A stretch of DNA of 64,000 bases from Yersinia bercovieri ATCC 43970 (lineage in GTDB: Bacteria; Pseudomonadota; Gammaproteobacteria; Enterobacterales; Enterobacteriaceae): assembly GCF_013282745.1 (NCBI RefSeq), contig NZ_CP054044.1, positions 1,426,001 through 1,490,000 of the forward strand, read 5' to 3'. The translations under genes were made by a program, and so were the position numbers. Under the pieces are notes generated by a model that ran no database searches, was not told the origin of the DNA, and worked only from the letters and a program-made list of their open reading frames with translations. Within the stretch, counting starts at the first letter, position 1; each line of letters opens with the position of its first letter. Below, in pieces: positions 41,684 to 54,441 of this stretch.

Positions 41684-42142
41684 TTATTGGCGCCCAGAAT
41701 GACCAAAACCACCAGTACCACGTTCACTCAGGTCAAAATCTTCAACCAGATTGAATTCTGCTTGTACAACAGGAACAAACACCATCTGGGCGATACGCTC
41801 ACCGGGTTCGATAGTGAAAGGCTGCTGGCCACGGTTCCAGACTGACACCATCAACTGCCCCTGATAGTCGGAATCAATCAACCCAACCAGATTACCTAAT
41901 ACTACGCCGTGTTTATGTCCTAACCCAGAGCGAGGCAGAATCACTGCCGCCAGTGCGTTATCGGCGATATGTATTGCTAAACCTGTCGGTAATAATGTGG
42001 TTTGACCCGGCAGTAAATTCACTGATTCATCCAGACAGGCACGTAAATCTAGCCCAGCAGAACCTTCGGTTGCATAGGTTGGTAGCGGAAATTCATTGCC
42101 AACACGTGGGTCCAGAATTTTAATGTCGATTTTTTTCATCAT
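41684..42142 (-). CDS. dut: dUTP diphosphatase
   Basis: Dut splits dUTP to dUMP and pyrophosphate, keeping uracil out of DNA. The 152-residue trimeric-type enzyme has the five conserved motifs, among them [29 protein letters not shown] and the C-terminal GGFGHSG. The start is [15 protein letters not shown] at 42142 (or the next Met). It overlaps the end of coaBC by about 20 bases, as in other enterobacteria. Confidence 0.98.
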   Translation of the reverse strand: MMKKIDIKILDPRVGNEFPLPTYATEGSAGLDLRACLDESVNLLPGQTTLLPTGLAIHIADNALAAVILPRSGLGHKHGVVLGNLVGLIDSDYQGQLMVSVWNRGQQPFTIEPGERIAQMVFVPVVQAEFNLVEDFDLSERGTGGFGHSGRQ

Positions 42143-43334
42143 AACGGCTGACAATCTCGTCTATTAAACGCTGACTGAGGAGGTGCTTATCGCTGAGCGG
42201 TAAACGTTTCTCTCCAGCCGGCCAAAAAAGGTGCAAGGCATTGGTATCACTGTTAAAACCATGCTCTGCGAGCGATACATCATTAGCGCAAATAAGATCC
42301 AGACTCTTTCGCGCTAGTTTTTGTCGCGCGTATTCTTCCACATTCTGGGTTTCGGCAGCAAATCCAACCACAAATGGACGATTTTTAGCCATTGAGGCTA
42401 CCCCAGCCACAATGTCTGGGTTTTTCACTAACTTAAGGGTAATTTCATCGCCCTGCTTTTTTATTTTCTCGTCAGAAATTTGCTCAGCGCGGTAATCTGC
42501 TACCGCAGCACAAGAAATAAAAATATTCTGCTGGGCGGCTAAATTCTGAACGGCTTGCTGCATTTCAAGCGCACTGACAACATCAATACGGTCAACCCCT
42601 GCGGGCGTTGGGAGATTTACCGGCCCCGCAACTAACGTCACCTTCGCCCCTCTTGCGGCGGCTGCCTGCGCAATGGCGAATCCCATCTTGCCGGAACTTT
42701 GGTTGCTGATAAAGCGAACTGGATCAAGTGCTTCACGTGTTGGTCCTGCGGTAATCATGACACTCAAATGTTGCAGGTCTTGTTTTGCAGAAAAATGATC
42801 ATGTGCCAGAGCGACGATTTCCAGCGGGTCTAACATTCTACCTGGCCCGATATCACCGCAAGCCTGACTGCCACTGTCTGGCCCCCACAATAGCACTCCA
42901 CGATTAGCGAGGGTCTGTAAGTTCGCTTGAGTTGCGGTGGCACGGTACATCTGTTGATTCATGGCGGGTACTGCCGCGACAGGTGCCGAAGTTGCCAGGC
43001 AAACCGTGGTCAGCAGGTCATTTGCCATGCCCGCAGCGACTCTGGCCAGCAAATCGGCAGTAGCGGGAGCCATAATCACTAAATCAGCCCATTTACCCAG
43101 CTCAATATGGCCCATAGCAGCTTCTGCCGCAGGATCGAGTAAATCATCAGAGACGGGATAACCCGAGACTGCCTGCAGTGTGAGTGGCGTAATAAACGCT
43201 TTGGCGGCAGCGGTCATCACCACCCGCACATCCGCGCCTCTATCACGTAAGCGGCGTACCAGCTCAGGTGATTTGTAGGCGGCGATACCGCCACTAATCC
43301 CGAGCACAATATGTTTGCCGGAGAGTCCCGTCAT
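42120..43334 (-). CDS. coaBC: CoaBC, phosphopantothenoylcysteine synthetase/decarboxylase
   Basis: This fused enzyme makes 4'-phosphopantetheine precursors of coenzyme A. From ATG 43334 it has 404 residues. The N-terminal CoaC flavoprotein part shows [20 protein letters not shown], the active-site His in [18 protein letters not shown] and [13 protein letters not shown] (substrate-clamp Cys); the C-terminal CoaB part shows [24 protein letters not shown] and KKQGDE with KNPDIV. Thirty in-frame codons upstream lack homology. It overlaps dut and is divergent from radC. Confidence 0.97.
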   Translation of the reverse strand: MTGLSGKHIVLGISGGIAAYKSPELVRRLRDRGADVRVVMTAAAKAFITPLTLQAVSGYPVSDDLLDPAAEAAMGHIELGKWADLVIMAPATADLLARVAAGMANDLLTTVCLATSAPVAAVPAMNQQMYRATATQANLQTLANRGVLLWGPDSGSQACGDIGPGRMLDPLEIVALAHDHFSAKQDLQHLSVMITAGPTREALDPVRFISNQSSGKMGFAIAQAAAARGAKVTLVAGPVNLPTPAGVDRIDVVSALEMQQAVQNLAAQQNIFISCAAVADYRAEQISDEKIKKQGDEITLKLVKNPDIVAGVASMAKNRPFVVGFAAETQNVEEYARQKLARKSLDLICANDVSLAEHGFNSDTNALHLFWPAGEKRLPLSDKHLLSQRLIDEIVSRYDEKNRH

Positions 43335-43530
43335 CATGATTGTCCGAATGAAAGCTGTAAGAGACGATATTTTAGCATAACAGCTGCGCAGATTAGCTAT
43401 CAGGGCATCTCCTGATGCCATCAATCATCAAATTTGCGAGACGTTACGCATGCTGTTAATCATGGCGTCGCAGAGCATAAAACCTTCTGTCATGCTGTCC
43501 GCGCTGTTTGGGGATTACAGGAGCCAGGGG

Positions 43531-44199
43531 ATGGATGAGTGGTATGGGCAGAGCGCCCCAAGAGAAAAATTACTAAAATATGGTGCCTCTGTGCTATCAG
43601 ATGCCGAATTGCTCGCTCTTTTTCTGCGCACCGGTATTCCGGGGATGCATGTCATGAAGATGGCGGAATATTTGATTGAAACCTTCGGCTCGCTGCATGG
43701 GCTGATGTCTGCGGATTATCAGACGTTATGCGCCCAAAAGGGGATTGGTGCATCAAAATACAGTCAGATTCAGGCGATTGCGGAGCTGGCCAATCGCTGT
43801 TTTTCATCGCATTTGATGCAAGAAAGTGTCCTGCTTAATCCCGAGGTCACACAGCATTTTCTGCAAAATATTCTCTCTCACCGTGAGCGTGAGATTTTTT
43901 TAGTCATGTTTTTGGATAATCAGCATCGTGTTATTCGCCATGAAGAGATGTTTACTGGTACCATCAGCAGCGTTGAGGTCCATCCGAGAGAAATTGTGCG
44001 TGAAGCGCTGAAGGCGAATGCCGCCGCGCTGATTCTGGCGCATAATCACCCTTCGGGGCGAGCTGAACCGAGTCAAGCCGACCGTTTGATGACGCAGCAG
44101 GTGATAAAAGCCTGTTCATTATTAGATATTCGGGTACTCGATCATTTGGTAGTCGGTCGGGGTGAATGTGTCTCATTTGCTGAACGCGGATGGCTTTAG
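43531..44199 (+). CDS. radC: RadC family protein (JAMM metalloprotein)
   Basis: RadC was long linked to DNA repair; its exact activity is not established. The 222-residue product starts [18 protein letters not shown] with CAGGAG seven bases before ATG 43531. It has a helix-hairpin-helix part ([19 protein letters not shown]) and the JAMM metal motif [14 protein letters not shown] with [16 protein letters not shown] at the end. Upstream in-frame ATGs (43450 on) have no family support. It reads toward rpmB as in E. coli. Confidence 0.95.
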   Translation: MDEWYGQSAPREKLLKYGASVLSDAELLALFLRTGIPGMHVMKMAEYLIETFGSLHGLMSADYQTLCAQKGIGASKYSQIQAIAELANRCFSSHLMQESVLLNPEVTQHFLQNILSHREREIFLVMFLDNQHRVIRHEEMFTGTISSVEVHPREIVREALKANAAALILAHNHPSGRAEPSQADRLMTQQVIKACSLLDIRVLDHLVVGRGECVSFAERGWL

Positions 44200-44243
44200 T
44201 GAAATAATAATTGATCCTTTTAGGATCTTTAGCTGTTCGGGAC

Positions 44244-44272
44244 TTGAGCACTTACGCTTCAGAGCGTATACT
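44244..44272 (+). promoter_or_regulatory. Sigma-70 promoter of rpmB-rpmG
   Basis: TTGAGC (44244-44249) and TATACT (44267-44272) stand 17 bases apart, followed by a plausible start near 44279. A leader of about 184 bases then precedes rpmB. Confidence 0.8.
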
Positions 44273-44305
44273 ACGCCACCTTTGAGAATCTTGGGTTTGG
44301 CGTGA

Positions 44306-44397
44306 AGAGCCTATCTCAGCAGGTTTATAACCTGGTGACAGGGGTTTCTGACCTGATGACAGTGAGTCTTCTCAGTGAATTTGCTGAGATGGGCTCT
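44306..44397 (+). promoter_or_regulatory. Long hairpin in the rpmB leader
   Basis: AGAGCCTATCTCAGCA (44306-44321) pairs with TGCTGAGATGGGCTCT (44382-44397) with one non-Watson-Crick position. The 60-base loop has an inner AGGT/ACCT stem and two near-copies of CCTGGTGACAG. It lies wholly in the transcribed leader, so it may control the ribosomal-protein operon. Calling it an autoregulatory leader is inference. Confidence 0.6.
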
Positions 44398-44441
44398 AAA
44401 GCCTGACGAGGCGGCCAAATCCTATACGAAGCTCGAGCTGA

Positions 44442-44699
<258 letters not shown>

Positions 44700-44707
44700 G
44701 GAACTGA

Positions 44708-44878
<171 letters not shown>

Positions 44879-44893
44879 TTTTAGTGGATTAAG

Positions 44894-44919
44894 AAAACCC
44901 GGCCTCGGCCGGGTTTTTT
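44894..44919 (+). terminator. Intrinsic terminator of rpmB-rpmG
   Basis: AAAACCCGGCC pairs perfectly with GGCCGGGTTTT around TC, and the T run continues. Confidence 0.95.
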
Positions 44920-44959
44920 ATTATATAAAGTACAGTGAGATACCACGAAGGGAGGATTG

Positions 44960-45769
44960 ATGCCTGAATTACCAGAAGTTGAAACCAGCCGACGCGGGAT
45001 CGAACCCTATCTTGTCGGCCAGACGATTTTATATGCGGTGGTCAGAAATGCCCGCTTGCGCTGGCCGGTATCCGATGAAATTTTGGCGCTTAGCGACCAG
45101 CCGGTACTGAGTGTTCGGCGTCGGGCTAAGTATTTACTGCTAGAACTCCCCACCGGCTGGATTATTGTGCATTTGGGGATGTCGGGCAGCTTACGCGTTT
45201 TGCCTGAAGAGACCGCAGCGGGAAAACATGATCATGTCGATTTGGTGATCAGCAATGGCAAAATATTGCGTTATACCGACCCACGCCGCTTTGGGGCCTG
45301 GTTATGGGCGACAGACCTTGAAACCAGTAACGTACTGGCACATTTAGGCCCAGAGCCGCTGAACGACGAATTTAACCCTCAATACTTGTTTGATAAATCA
45401 CGTAATAAACGCACATTGGTTAAGCCGTGGTTGATGGATAACAAAGTGGTCGTTGGGGTTGGCAATATCTACGCCAGTGAATCTCTGTTTGCTGCCGGTA
45501 TTTTGCCTGATCGTGCCGCTGGCTCCTTGACGCAAGCTGAGATTTCGCTACTGGTTGCAACGATAAAAGCGGTGTTATTGCACTCCATCGAGCAGGGTGG
45601 AACCACACTACGCGACTTTTTGCAGTCAGACGGTAAACCGGGTTACTTTGCGCAAGAGTTGCAGGTATATGGACGGGCGGGAGAGCCATGCCGCCGCTGT
45701 GGGCAACTGATTGAAATCGCGAAACATGGGCAGCGTAGCACCTTTTTTTGCCGCCACTGCCAAAATTAA
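44960..45769 (+). CDS. mutM: Formamidopyrimidine-DNA glycosylase MutM (Fpg)
   Basis: MutM removes 8-oxoguanine and formamidopyrimidines and nicks the DNA. The 269-residue enzyme starts MPELPEVET, where Pro2 is the catalytic amine and Glu3 is required, and ends with the zinc finger [28 protein letters not shown] pattern (four Cys near 245-265). GGAGG precedes ATG 44960. It follows rpmBG and is convergent with coaD (21 bases), a conserved arrangement. Confidence 0.97.
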   Translation: MPELPEVETSRRGIEPYLVGQTILYAVVRNARLRWPVSDEILALSDQPVLSVRRRAKYLLLELPTGWIIVHLGMSGSLRVLPEETAAGKHDHVDLVISNGKILRYTDPRRFGAWLWATDLETSNVLAHLGPEPLNDEFNPQYLFDKSRNKRTLVKPWLMDNKVVVGVGNIYASESLFAAGILPDRAAGSLTQAEISLLVATIKAVLLHSIEQGGTTLRDFLQSDGKPGYFAQELQVYGRAGEPCRRCGQLIEIAKHGQRSTFFCRHCQN

Positions 45770-45790
45770 TTGCTTTGAATGAGCCGATGG

Positions 45791-47048
<1,258 letters not shown>

Positions 47049-47049
<1 letters not shown>

Positions 47050-48326
47050 TAGTGGCTCCGTTGCGGTAGATAAGGCTCCAGCAAGTGTAATAGCCGTTGT
47101 AGTGCGCCCTGATTTTCATGCAGCACGTCAACCGCGTGGCGGCCATAATAGAGGCGGCAATCTTCATCAGTTAGCAGCATGGTTACCTCTTTCACCAGCG
47201 ATAAGGTATCGGTGACGGTGATCAGCCCCTCAGCCTGTTCCAGCTTGGCACAGATATCTTTAAAGTTAAATGTATGTGGCCCCATCAGCACCGGTATTGC
47301 ATGGGCCGCTGCCTCCAGCGGATTATGGCCACCACGTTCAACCAGACTACCGCCCACAAAGGCCAGATCGGCAATGCCGTACAACAGCATCAACTCACCC
47401 ATGGTATCGCCAATCACGACCTGCGTACTGGTTGAGGGGATTTCGCCTTTGCTGCGTAATGTGTAACTCAGCCCTGCTTTCTGTGTCAGCTCGACCGCTT
47501 TCGGGAAGCGTTCAGGGTGCCGTGGCACCAAAATCAGCAGCAATGTTGGGAAGTGTTGCAATAATTGGCGGTGAGCTTCCAGCAAAATGGCTTCTTCGCC
47601 ATCATGGGTACTGGTGGCAATCCATACCGGGCGATGCGCTGCCCATTGGCGGCGTAATGTCACCGCTCTGGCGGCTAATTCAGGGGTGACAGAAATATCA
47701 AATTTCAGGCTACCGGTTACTGTCAGTTGTGAGCGTCTGAGGCCCAGCTCGATGAAACGATCACCATCTTCTTGATTTTGTGCGGCGATTAGCGTGATGC
47801 GTTGCAGCATATTACGGATAAAACTGCCGATTTTTTTGTAGCCAGCGGCAGAGCGAGCAGATAGACGTGCATTGGCAATCACCAGCGGTATTTTACGGCG
47901 ATGCAGTGCATTGATCAGGTTTGGCCACAGCTCTGTTTCCATAATAATGACCAGCTTAGGATTGACCTGATCTAAGAAGCGGTTCACCGAACCGGGAAGA
48001 TCATAAGGCAGATAGACGTGGTGAACGTCTTTACCAAAAGCAGACTGGACCCGTTCGGAGCCAGTGGGGGTCATGGTGGTCACGGTAATGGGTAATGATG
48101 GATAGCGATGACGTAATGCCCTGACTAACGGAATCGCGGCCAGTGTCTCACCGACTGAAACTGAATGCAGCATGATGCCGCCAGCGACAACTTTACCGGC
48201 ACAAAAACCATAACGTTCTCCCCAGCGCTTGCGATAAGCGGGGGCTTTACGGCTACGTAACAGCAACCGTAGCCAAATCAAAGGTTGAATAAGGTAGAGC
48301 AGTACCTGATATAAACGCAGCAACAT
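47049..48326 (-). CDS. waaA: WaaA (KdtA), Kdo transferase
   Basis: WaaA transfers Kdo to lipid IVA at the inner membrane. From ATG 48326 it has 425 residues, the E. coli length, with an N-terminal anchor ([19 protein letters not shown]), [17 protein letters not shown] with the catalytic Glu, [10 protein letters not shown] and the nucleotide-binding [16 protein letters not shown]. In-frame codons further upstream (to 48431) are not conserved. It leads the waaA-waaE-coaD operon. Confidence 0.97.
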
Positions 48327-48881
48327 TCTATCAATTTCATTTATATGGATTACTAATAATAATACCATATTTGTGCAAGAAAGGCTCTTTTCGGCTGGGC
48401 CAGGCTGATAGCCAGAATAGGGCCATGCCATTCATAAAAAGAATATAGAATTTTAACAATTTCAGTAAGTGAATGGACAAAAGTTGATTTAATAGATTTA
48501 GTAATGAGAATGGTTTTCATTAATGCCTGTGGGCGGTTAAAAATTTGGTGATAGGTGCTGTCAGTTCATTTTAGTGGCAGTTTTTTTACCTGACATTAGG
48601 CGTTAACTCAGTGAGTTGCTGTGGATTAATGAAATTTAAGTGTTATTGGGATTGTATTTCGTTCTTCATGCGTGAGCAGAGAAATTTAGATGGGATTATT
48701 CGTAATATGTGAGTGATTCTATTTTCTCAATGAGTTAAATAACCAATTAGCCATGTTTAACAATCATAAAGCTGATAACAATCGGCTCTGATAATTACCA
48801 GAGCCGATTGTTATTACAGAATAAATAGTGACTGGTGAAATTTTAAGCGTGTTTACGTGATGGGAAATAAGTAATTATTAC
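48327..48881. other. Intergenic region between waaA and waaC
   Basis: About 555 bases without a gene. It carries the waaA promoter, a Fur-box-like imperfect palindrome TAATGAGAATGGTTTTCATTA at 48502-48522 (weak match) and the waaC terminator at 48779-48810. I see no repeat element or RNA gene. Confidence 0.5.
48779..48810 (-). terminator. Terminator of the hldD-waaF-waaC operon
   Basis: CAATCGGCTCTG (48779-48790) and CAGAGCCGATTG (48799-48810) are perfect 12-base arms around ATAATTAC. Short T-rich sequence follows on both strands. It lies 72 bases after the waaC stop. Confidence 0.8.
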
Positions 48882-49847
48882 TTATGAAATCAATGTTTCT
48901 AATCGCGTCATAATGGTTTCAGCAGTAATAGTATCCATACTTTTTTGCTCAGAAATAACGGCAATTTGATTTTCGCCATAGCCACCAATTAAGCCAGGGT
49001 CGGTCGGGCCGTACAGCGTAATATTGGGGCGACTGAGTGCGGCGGTTAGATGGCTAAGGCCAGTGTCAACGGACACCACTGCTTTTGCGCCCGCCAGCAC
49101 TTCAGCCACCTGTTGGAGGCTGAGTTTAGGCAATACCTCAACATGAGGAGAGTGCTCCGCTAGCCGCAAAGCGCGCTGATACTCATGCTCTGCGCCCCAA
49201 GGTAATTTGATTTTTAGCCCCGTGGGGGCAATCAGATCAATGAGTTGCCGCCAGTGACTTTCGGGCCAGTGCTTACTGTCGCGAGTGGTTGCATGCAGGA
49301 AAACCAGATACTGACCGGCATCAGCGGGTAACTGGCTTAAAAATCGGGGCGCGATGGCGTAATCGCCATAACTTTCTGGCAGGTCATAACCCAGACTTTT
49401 GGCAAATAACTGGCGTGTGCGCTCCACCGCATGTTGCTTGGGGTCAATCTCATGGCGGCAGTTATAGAACCAACTGGCAAATGGCTCGCGAGCGCTTTTG
49501 CAATCCGGGCCATGCTTGACGCCCTTGGCGATGCGGGTAATTAGCGCAGCACTTTTAATCAGCCCCTGCGCATCGATCACCAAATCATAACTGCGCTGCT
49601 GCACAACACGTTTAAAATCACAGCGCTCCTGCCGAGTGTCAGTACCAAACCAGTTTTTGCGCCAACGGCGAATCGCCACTGGGATCACATTATCCACCGC
49701 CGGGTGCCAGGCGGGGATCTGGCTGAAACCCTCTTCGACCACCCAATCAAAGCGAATACCCGCAATGGCCTGCATGGCGTCTGTCAGCGCAGGTAATGCA
49801 TGTAAAACGTCGCCCATTGAAGAGGTTTTAACGATCAATACGTGCAT
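48882..49847 (-). CDS. waaC: WaaC (RfaC), LPS heptosyltransferase I
   Basis: WaaC adds the first L-glycero-D-manno-heptose to Kdo. The 321-residue GT9 protein opens MHVLIVKTSSMGDVLHALPA with the catalytic Asp in this loop, and has VSVDTGLSHLTAAL and YGPTDPG for ADP-heptose binding. Its ATG overlaps the waaF stop by one base. No waaL ligase follows, unlike E. coli. Confidence 0.97.
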   Translation of the reverse strand: MHVLIVKTSSMGDVLHALPALTDAMQAIAGIRFDWVVEEGFSQIPAWHPAVDNVIPVAIRRWRKNWFGTDTRQERCDFKRVVQQRSYDLVIDAQGLIKSAALITRIAKGVKHGPDCKSAREPFASWFYNCRHEIDPKQHAVERTRQLFAKSLGYDLPESYGDYAIAPRFLSQLPADAGQYLVFLHATTRDSKHWPESHWRQLIDLIAPTGLKIKLPWGAEHEYQRALRLAEHSPHVEVLPKLSLQQVAEVLAGAKAVVSVDTGLSHLTAALSRPNITLYGPTDPGLIGGYGENQIAVISEQKSMDTITAETIMTRLETLIS

Positions 49848-50911
49848 TAATCACCCTCTTTGGTGGAACATTTTTGCGCGGCGAGCTGCTTCTCAAGCGC
49901 ATCCATCACTTGCTCTGGCTGGATATCAATCAAACTTTGATGATAGCCCTGTGCACTATCGCCTTTGCGCACTTTTTGATAGCCGGTAATCAGGCGAATG
50001 ATGGTGGCTTTATCAGACAGTGGTGGGGTGAAATCTGGGCTGCTTGGGCCATATAAGGCGACCAATGGCTTATTTAATGCGGCGGCGACATGCATTAAAC
50101 CGGAGTCATTGCTAACCACTGCGCTACAGGCTGCAATCAGCACGACGGCTTGTTCCAGCGATGTCTGGCCCGCCAGATTGAGGCAATATTCGCGCGAATC
50201 GTCGCCCAGAGAGTGGCGGATCTCCTCGCCAGCTTCGTTGTCTTTCGCTGAACCCAATAAGACGACTTGATAGCCCGCATCAATTAGTTTCTGCGCCAGC
50301 GCGGCGTAGTGATAGTGTGGCCAGCGTTTTGCTGGGCCAAACTCAGCACCGGGGCAGAACCCAATAATGGGTCGGTTATCGGTTAGATTAAATGACGCCG
50401 TGATTTCAGCGATCTCTTGGTCGCGAACCTGTAATTGCGGCCAGAGCAAAGGTTGCGGCAAATCAGCAGCCGACTGGACGCGTTCTTTATCATAGGCCAG
50501 CGCAACATAGCGCTGGACCATCATGGGGAAGGCCTCTTTATCCAGAATACGCATATCATTGAGCAAGAAATAGCGCATCTCGCCACGCCAGCCAATACGT
50601 TGCTTAATTCCTGAAAAGTAAGGTATTAGGGCAGATTTGAACGAATTTGGTAGAACATAGGCGCGATCATAGCCTGTTTCACGTAAAGCCAGCCCCAAGC
50701 GGCGGCGCTCCTCAAAAGCAAAAGCGCCATGCCCTAATGGCATTGGGATGGCGTGACGTACTTCCGGCATTCTGGCCAAAAGCGGACGGCACCACGCGGG
50801 GGCCATCACATCAATATCTGCTGCCGGATATTCGGCCTTCAGGGTGCGGTAAAGACTTTGCGACATCATCATATCGCCAACCCAAGAAGGGCCGATGACC
50901 AGTATTTTCAT
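49847..50911 (-). CDS. waaF: WaaF (RfaF), LPS heptosyltransferase II
   Basis: WaaF adds the second heptose. From ATG 50911 it has 354 residues, opening MKILVIGPSWVGDMMMSQ, with FCPGAEFGPAKRWP and VVSNDSGLMHVAAALNKP, typical of GT9. Four more upstream codons are in frame but the common start fits better. It follows hldD by 30 bases and is coupled to waaC. Confidence 0.97.
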   Translation of the reverse strand: MKILVIGPSWVGDMMMSQSLYRTLKAEYPAADIDVMAPAWCRPLLARMPEVRHAIPMPLGHGAFAFEERRRLGLALRETGYDRAYVLPNSFKSALIPYFSGIKQRIGWRGEMRYFLLNDMRILDKEAFPMMVQRYVALAYDKERVQSAADLPQPLLWPQLQVRDQEIAEITASFNLTDNRPIIGFCPGAEFGPAKRWPHYHYAALAQKLIDAGYQVVLLGSAKDNEAGEEIRHSLGDDSREYCLNLAGQTSLEQAVVLIAACSAVVSNDSGLMHVAAALNKPLVALYGPSSPDFTPPLSDKATIIRLITGYQKVRKGDSAQGYHQSLIDIQPEQVMDALEKQLAAQKCSTKEGD

Positions 50912-50941
50912 ACCGTTTATCAATTCCTTGCAGCAAGTAAT

Positions 50942-51874
50942 TTAGATCGGGCGATTGAGCCACGCCAGATATTCTTTGACGCCTTCAGCGACGGTTTTGA
51001 ACGGCTTGTCATAACCGGCGGCACGCAAATGAGTGAGATCAGCTTGCGTGTATGCCTGATAGCGGCCTTTCAGTTTTTCTGGGAATTCAATGTACTCCAC
51101 AGGCCCGCTTTGATGGAAATCCACCACCGCATCGGCGACAGCCTGGAAAGATTCAGCACGACCAGTACCGCAGTTGAAAATACCGGATACACCGTTTTGC
51201 CAGAACCACAGATTCACGTCAGCCACATCACCCACATAGATGAAATCGCGTTTGAAATTTTCACTGCCGGAGAACAACTTAGGATTTTCCCCTGCATTAA
51301 TTTGGTTATTCAGGTGGAAAGCAACGCTGGCCATGCTGCCTTTATGGCTTTCACGTGGGCCATAAACGTTAAAATAACGGAAGCCACAAATCTGCGAATC
51401 AGCTTGCGGCAAGATCTCACGCACATACTGGTCGAATAAGAATTTGGAGTAACCATAAACATTAAGTGGTTTTTCATACTGACGATCTTCGATGAAGTTA
51501 TCAGTGCGCCCGCCGTAAGTAGCCGCAGAAGAGGCGTATAAGAATGGAATGCCGCGATCCAGGCAGAAGTGCAAGATATCTTTTGAATACTGATAGTTGT
51601 TATCCATCATATACTTGCCATCCCACTCGGTGGTGGAAGAGCAGGCACCTTCGTGGAAAATCGCGTCAATGTCACCCATATCGTCACCGGCAACAATACT
51701 GGCAACAAAATCTTCTTTATCCATGTAATCCGCGATATCCAGATCAACCAGATTGACGAATTTAGTGCCGTCTTTCAGGTTATCTACGACCAGAATATCT
51801 TTATAACCAATATTATTCAGTGCCTTAACAATATTGCTGCCAATGAAGCCGGCACCACCAGTGACGATAATCAT
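50942..51874 (-). CDS. hldD: HldD (RfaD), ADP-glyceromanno-heptose 6-epimerase
   Basis: HldD converts ADP-D-glycero- to ADP-L-glycero-D-manno-heptose, the donor for WaaC and WaaF. The 310-residue SDR enzyme starts [16 protein letters not shown] at 51874 and carries the YxxxK catalytic pair (YGYSK), the [16 protein letters not shown] segment and NYQYSK. AAGGGTGAACC precedes the start. It leads the hldD-waaF-waaC operon and is divergent from kbl; its leader has a small GTCGGG/CCCGAC hairpin at 51901-51919. Confidence 0.98.
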   Translation of the reverse strand: MIIVTGGAGFIGSNIVKALNNIGYKDILVVDNLKDGTKFVNLVDLDIADYMDKEDFVASIVAGDDMGDIDAIFHEGACSSTTEWDGKYMMDNNYQYSKDILHFCLDRGIPFLYASSAATYGGRTDNFIEDRQYEKPLNVYGYSKFLFDQYVREILPQADSQICGFRYFNVYGPRESHKGSMASVAFHLNNQINAGENPKLFSGSENFKRDFIYVGDVADVNLWFWQNGVSGIFNCGTGRAESFQAVADAVVDFHQSGPVEYIEFPEKLKGRYQAYTQADLTHLRAAGYDKPFKTVAEGVKEYLAWLNRPI

Positions 51875-52118
51875 CAGGTTCACCCTTGTTAATTTGCCTG
51901 GTCGGGCACAATACCCGACACGCTAGTTGGCGTTATCATAACATTTCATCGGATAGCGCACAGCCGGAAGGGGGTTAATCTCTCGTTTTCTATGCTGCTT
52001 TAGGATTGTTCACCGTGATATGTGCTGCATTTTTTGCAATATAAGACAAGGTTACTCGTCAGTTCACTCGTCAGGCAGTAAAATGTCAGGCGAAACTGCC
52101 CATTCTGGAGATAACCCA

Positions 52119-53330
52119 ATGTCCCTGCCTCGTGAGAGAAACCCGTTTTATCAGCAACTAGAACAACAACTCAAAACTACCCGTGCTGAAGGGTTGTATA
52201 AAAATGAACGGATCATCACTTCTGCCCAGCAAGCCGATATTTCTGTCGCTGATGGGAATCGCGTAATTAATTTCTGCGCCAATAACTATTTGGGCTTGGC
52301 AAACCACCCGCGACTGATTGCGGCGGCTAAAAAAGGCATGGATACTCATGGCTTTGGCATGGCCTCAGTGCGCTTTATCTGCGGCACTCAAGACACACAC
52401 AAACAGCTTGAACAGAAGCTCGCCAGTTTCCTCGGCATGGAAGATGCCATTCTCTACTCCTCTTGCTTTGATGCCAATGGTGGCTTGTTCGAAACCTTAC
52501 TGGGGCCAGAAGATGCCATTATTTCTGATGCGCTGAATCATGCTTCCATCATTGATGGAGTGCGGTTATGTAAAGCCAAGCGTTACCGCTATGCCAACAA
52601 TGACATGAGCGAGCTGGAAGCACAGCTAAAACAAGCCAAAGCGGAGGGCGCGCGCCATATTATGATCGCCACTGACGGCGTGTTCTCCATGGACGGGGTG
52701 ATCGCCAATCTGAAAGGCGTCTGTGATTTGGCAGATGAATATCAGGCATTGGTGATGGTCGATGACTCCCATGCGGTGGGCTTTGTCGGTGCTAATGGTC
52801 GTGGTACGCATGAATACTGCGAAGTGATGGGCCGCGTTGATATTATCACTGGTACTTTGGGTAAGGCGCTGGGCGGAGCATCAGGTGGTTACACCGCTGG
52901 TCGTAAAGAGGTGGTTGAGTGGTTGCGCCAGCGTTCGCGGCCCTATCTGTTCTCAAACTCATTAGCGCCAGCAATTGTTGCAGCTTCAATTGAAGTGTTA
53001 TCGCTATTGGAGGATGGTGCTGAACTGCGCGATCGTCTATGGGCGAATGCCCGCTTATTCCGCGAGAAAATGAGTGCCGCCGGTTTCACCTTGGCCGGTG
53101 CTGACCACGCTATTATCCCAGTGATGCTGGGTGACGCGACATTGGCGCAAGAGTTTGCCAACGCGCTGCTGAAAGAGGGTATTTACGTCACCGGTTTCTT
53201 CTATCCGGTGGTGCCAAAAGGTCAGGCTCGCATCCGCACCCAGATGTCGGCAGACCACACGACAGAGCAGGTCGAGCGGGCTATCGAAGCCTTTGTGCGT
53301 ATTGGTAAGCAACTTAACGTTATTGCGTAA
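52119..53330 (+). CDS. kbl: 2-amino-3-ketobutyrate CoA ligase (glycine C-acetyltransferase)
   Basis: Kbl splits 2-amino-3-ketobutyrate with CoA to glycine and acetyl-CoA. From ATG 52119 (TGGAG eight bases upstream) it has 403 residues; a longer start at 52083 is possible but not supported. This PLP enzyme of the alpha-oxoamine synthase group has [10 protein letters not shown] and the PLP lysine in [13 protein letters not shown]. tdh follows after eight bases, and both act in threonine breakdown. Confidence 0.97.
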   Translation: MSLPRERNPFYQQLEQQLKTTRAEGLYKNERIITSAQQADISVADGNRVINFCANNYLGLANHPRLIAAAKKGMDTHGFGMASVRFICGTQDTHKQLEQKLASFLGMEDAILYSSCFDANGGLFETLLGPEDAIISDALNHASIIDGVRLCKAKRYRYANNDMSELEAQLKQAKAEGARHIMIATDGVFSMDGVIANLKGVCDLADEYQALVMVDDSHAVGFVGANGRGTHEYCEVMGRVDIITGTLGKALGGASGGYTAGRKEVVEWLRQRSRPYLFSNSLAPAIVAASIEVLSLLEDGAELRDRLWANARLFREKMSAAGFTLAGADHAIIPVMLGDATLAQEFANALLKEGIYVTGFFYPVVPKGQARIRTQMSADHTTEQVERAIEAFVRIGKQLNVIA

Positions 53331-53338
53331 GGAATGTC

Positions 53339-54364
53339 ATGAAAGCACTGTCCAAGCTAAAAGCAGAAGAGGGTATTTGGATGACCGATGTGCCGCAGCC
53401 AGAGCTGGGCCACAACGACATCATGATCAAAATTCGCAAAACCGCTATCTGTGGCACTGATGTGCATATCTATAACTGGGATGAATGGTCGCAAAAAACC
53501 ATCCCGGTGCCTATGGTGGTCGGCCATGAGTATGTGGGTGAAGTGGTCGCCATTGGTCAGGAAGTGAAAGGCTTTAATATTGGTGACCGGGTGTCTGGCG
53601 AAGGCCATATCACCTGCGGACATTGCCGTAACTGTCGTGGCGGTCGTACCCATTTGTGCCGCAATACAGTGGGTGTGGGCGTGAATCGCCCCGGCTCTTT
53701 TGCTGAGTTCCTGGTTATCCCGGCCTTTAATGCGTTCAAGATCCCAGACAATATTTCCGATGAGTTAGCCGCCATTTTTGACCCCTTCGGCAATGCCGTG
53801 CATACCGCCTTATCCTTTGATTTAGTGGGCGAAGATGTATTGGTTTCTGGCGCAGGCCCTATTGGTATCATGGCTGCTGCTGTCTGTAAGCATGTGGGCG
53901 CTCGCCATGTCGTTATCACTGACGTGAATGAGTACCGCTTGGATTTGGCGCGCAAAATGGGGGTAACGCGCGCGGTTAACGTCAGCAAAGAGAACCTGAA
54001 TGATGTGATGGCAGAGCTGGGCATGACAGAAGGTTTTGATGTGGGCCTGGAGATGTCAGGTGCGCCGCCTGCATTCCGTTCATTACTTAACTCAATGAAT
54101 CACGGTGGGCGTATTGCAATGCTGGGAATACCGCCTTCTGATATGTCGATCGACTGGAATCAGGTGATATTCAAGGGGCTGTTTATCAAAGGAATTTATG
54201 GCCGCGAGATGTTTGAAACCTGGTACAAAATGGCGGCATTGATTCAATCCGGCCTGGATTTAACTCCGATCATCACTCACCGTTTCTCCATTGATGAGTT
54301 CCAGGAGGGCTTTGATGCCATGCGTTCAGGTAAGTCGGGCAAGGTAGTATTAAGCTGGGACTAA
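53339..54364 (+). CDS. tdh: L-threonine 3-dehydrogenase
   Basis: Tdh oxidises L-threonine to 2-amino-3-ketobutyrate with NAD. The 341-residue zinc enzyme has the catalytic-zinc Cys in [23 protein letters not shown], four structural-zinc cysteines in [18 protein letters not shown] and the Rossmann [10 protein letters not shown]. It forms the kbl-tdh operon and has a strong terminator behind it. Confidence 0.98.
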   Translation: MKALSKLKAEEGIWMTDVPQPELGHNDIMIKIRKTAICGTDVHIYNWDEWSQKTIPVPMVVGHEYVGEVVAIGQEVKGFNIGDRVSGEGHITCGHCRNCRGGRTHLCRNTVGVGVNRPGSFAEFLVIPAFNAFKIPDNISDELAAIFDPFGNAVHTALSFDLVGEDVLVSGAGPIGIMAAAVCKHVGARHVVITDVNEYRLDLARKMGVTRAVNVSKENLNDVMAELGMTEGFDVGLEMSGAPPAFRSLLNSMNHGGRIAMLGIPPSDMSIDWNQVIFKGLFIKGIYGREMFETWYKMAALIQSGLDLTPIITHRFSIDEFQEGFDAMRSGKSGKVVLSWD

Positions 54365-54398
54365 AATAGCCTTCGGCCTTGCAGCCGCAGAGTTAAGA

Positions 54399-54433
54399 AC
54401 GGGGCTGTCAGATAATGACAGCTCCGTTTTTTA
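54399..54433 (+). terminator. Intrinsic terminator of kbl-tdh
   Basis: Twelve paired bases (ACGGGGCTGTCA with TGACAGCTCCGT, one G-U) enclose GATAA and run into six T. It is convergent with yibQ, which ends nine bases later. Confidence 0.93.
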
Positions 54434-54441
54434 TTATCCAA

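Noticed and set aside
47270..47689. Open frame of 139 codons opposite waaA
   Set aside because: It is a shadow of the conserved waaA coding sequence.
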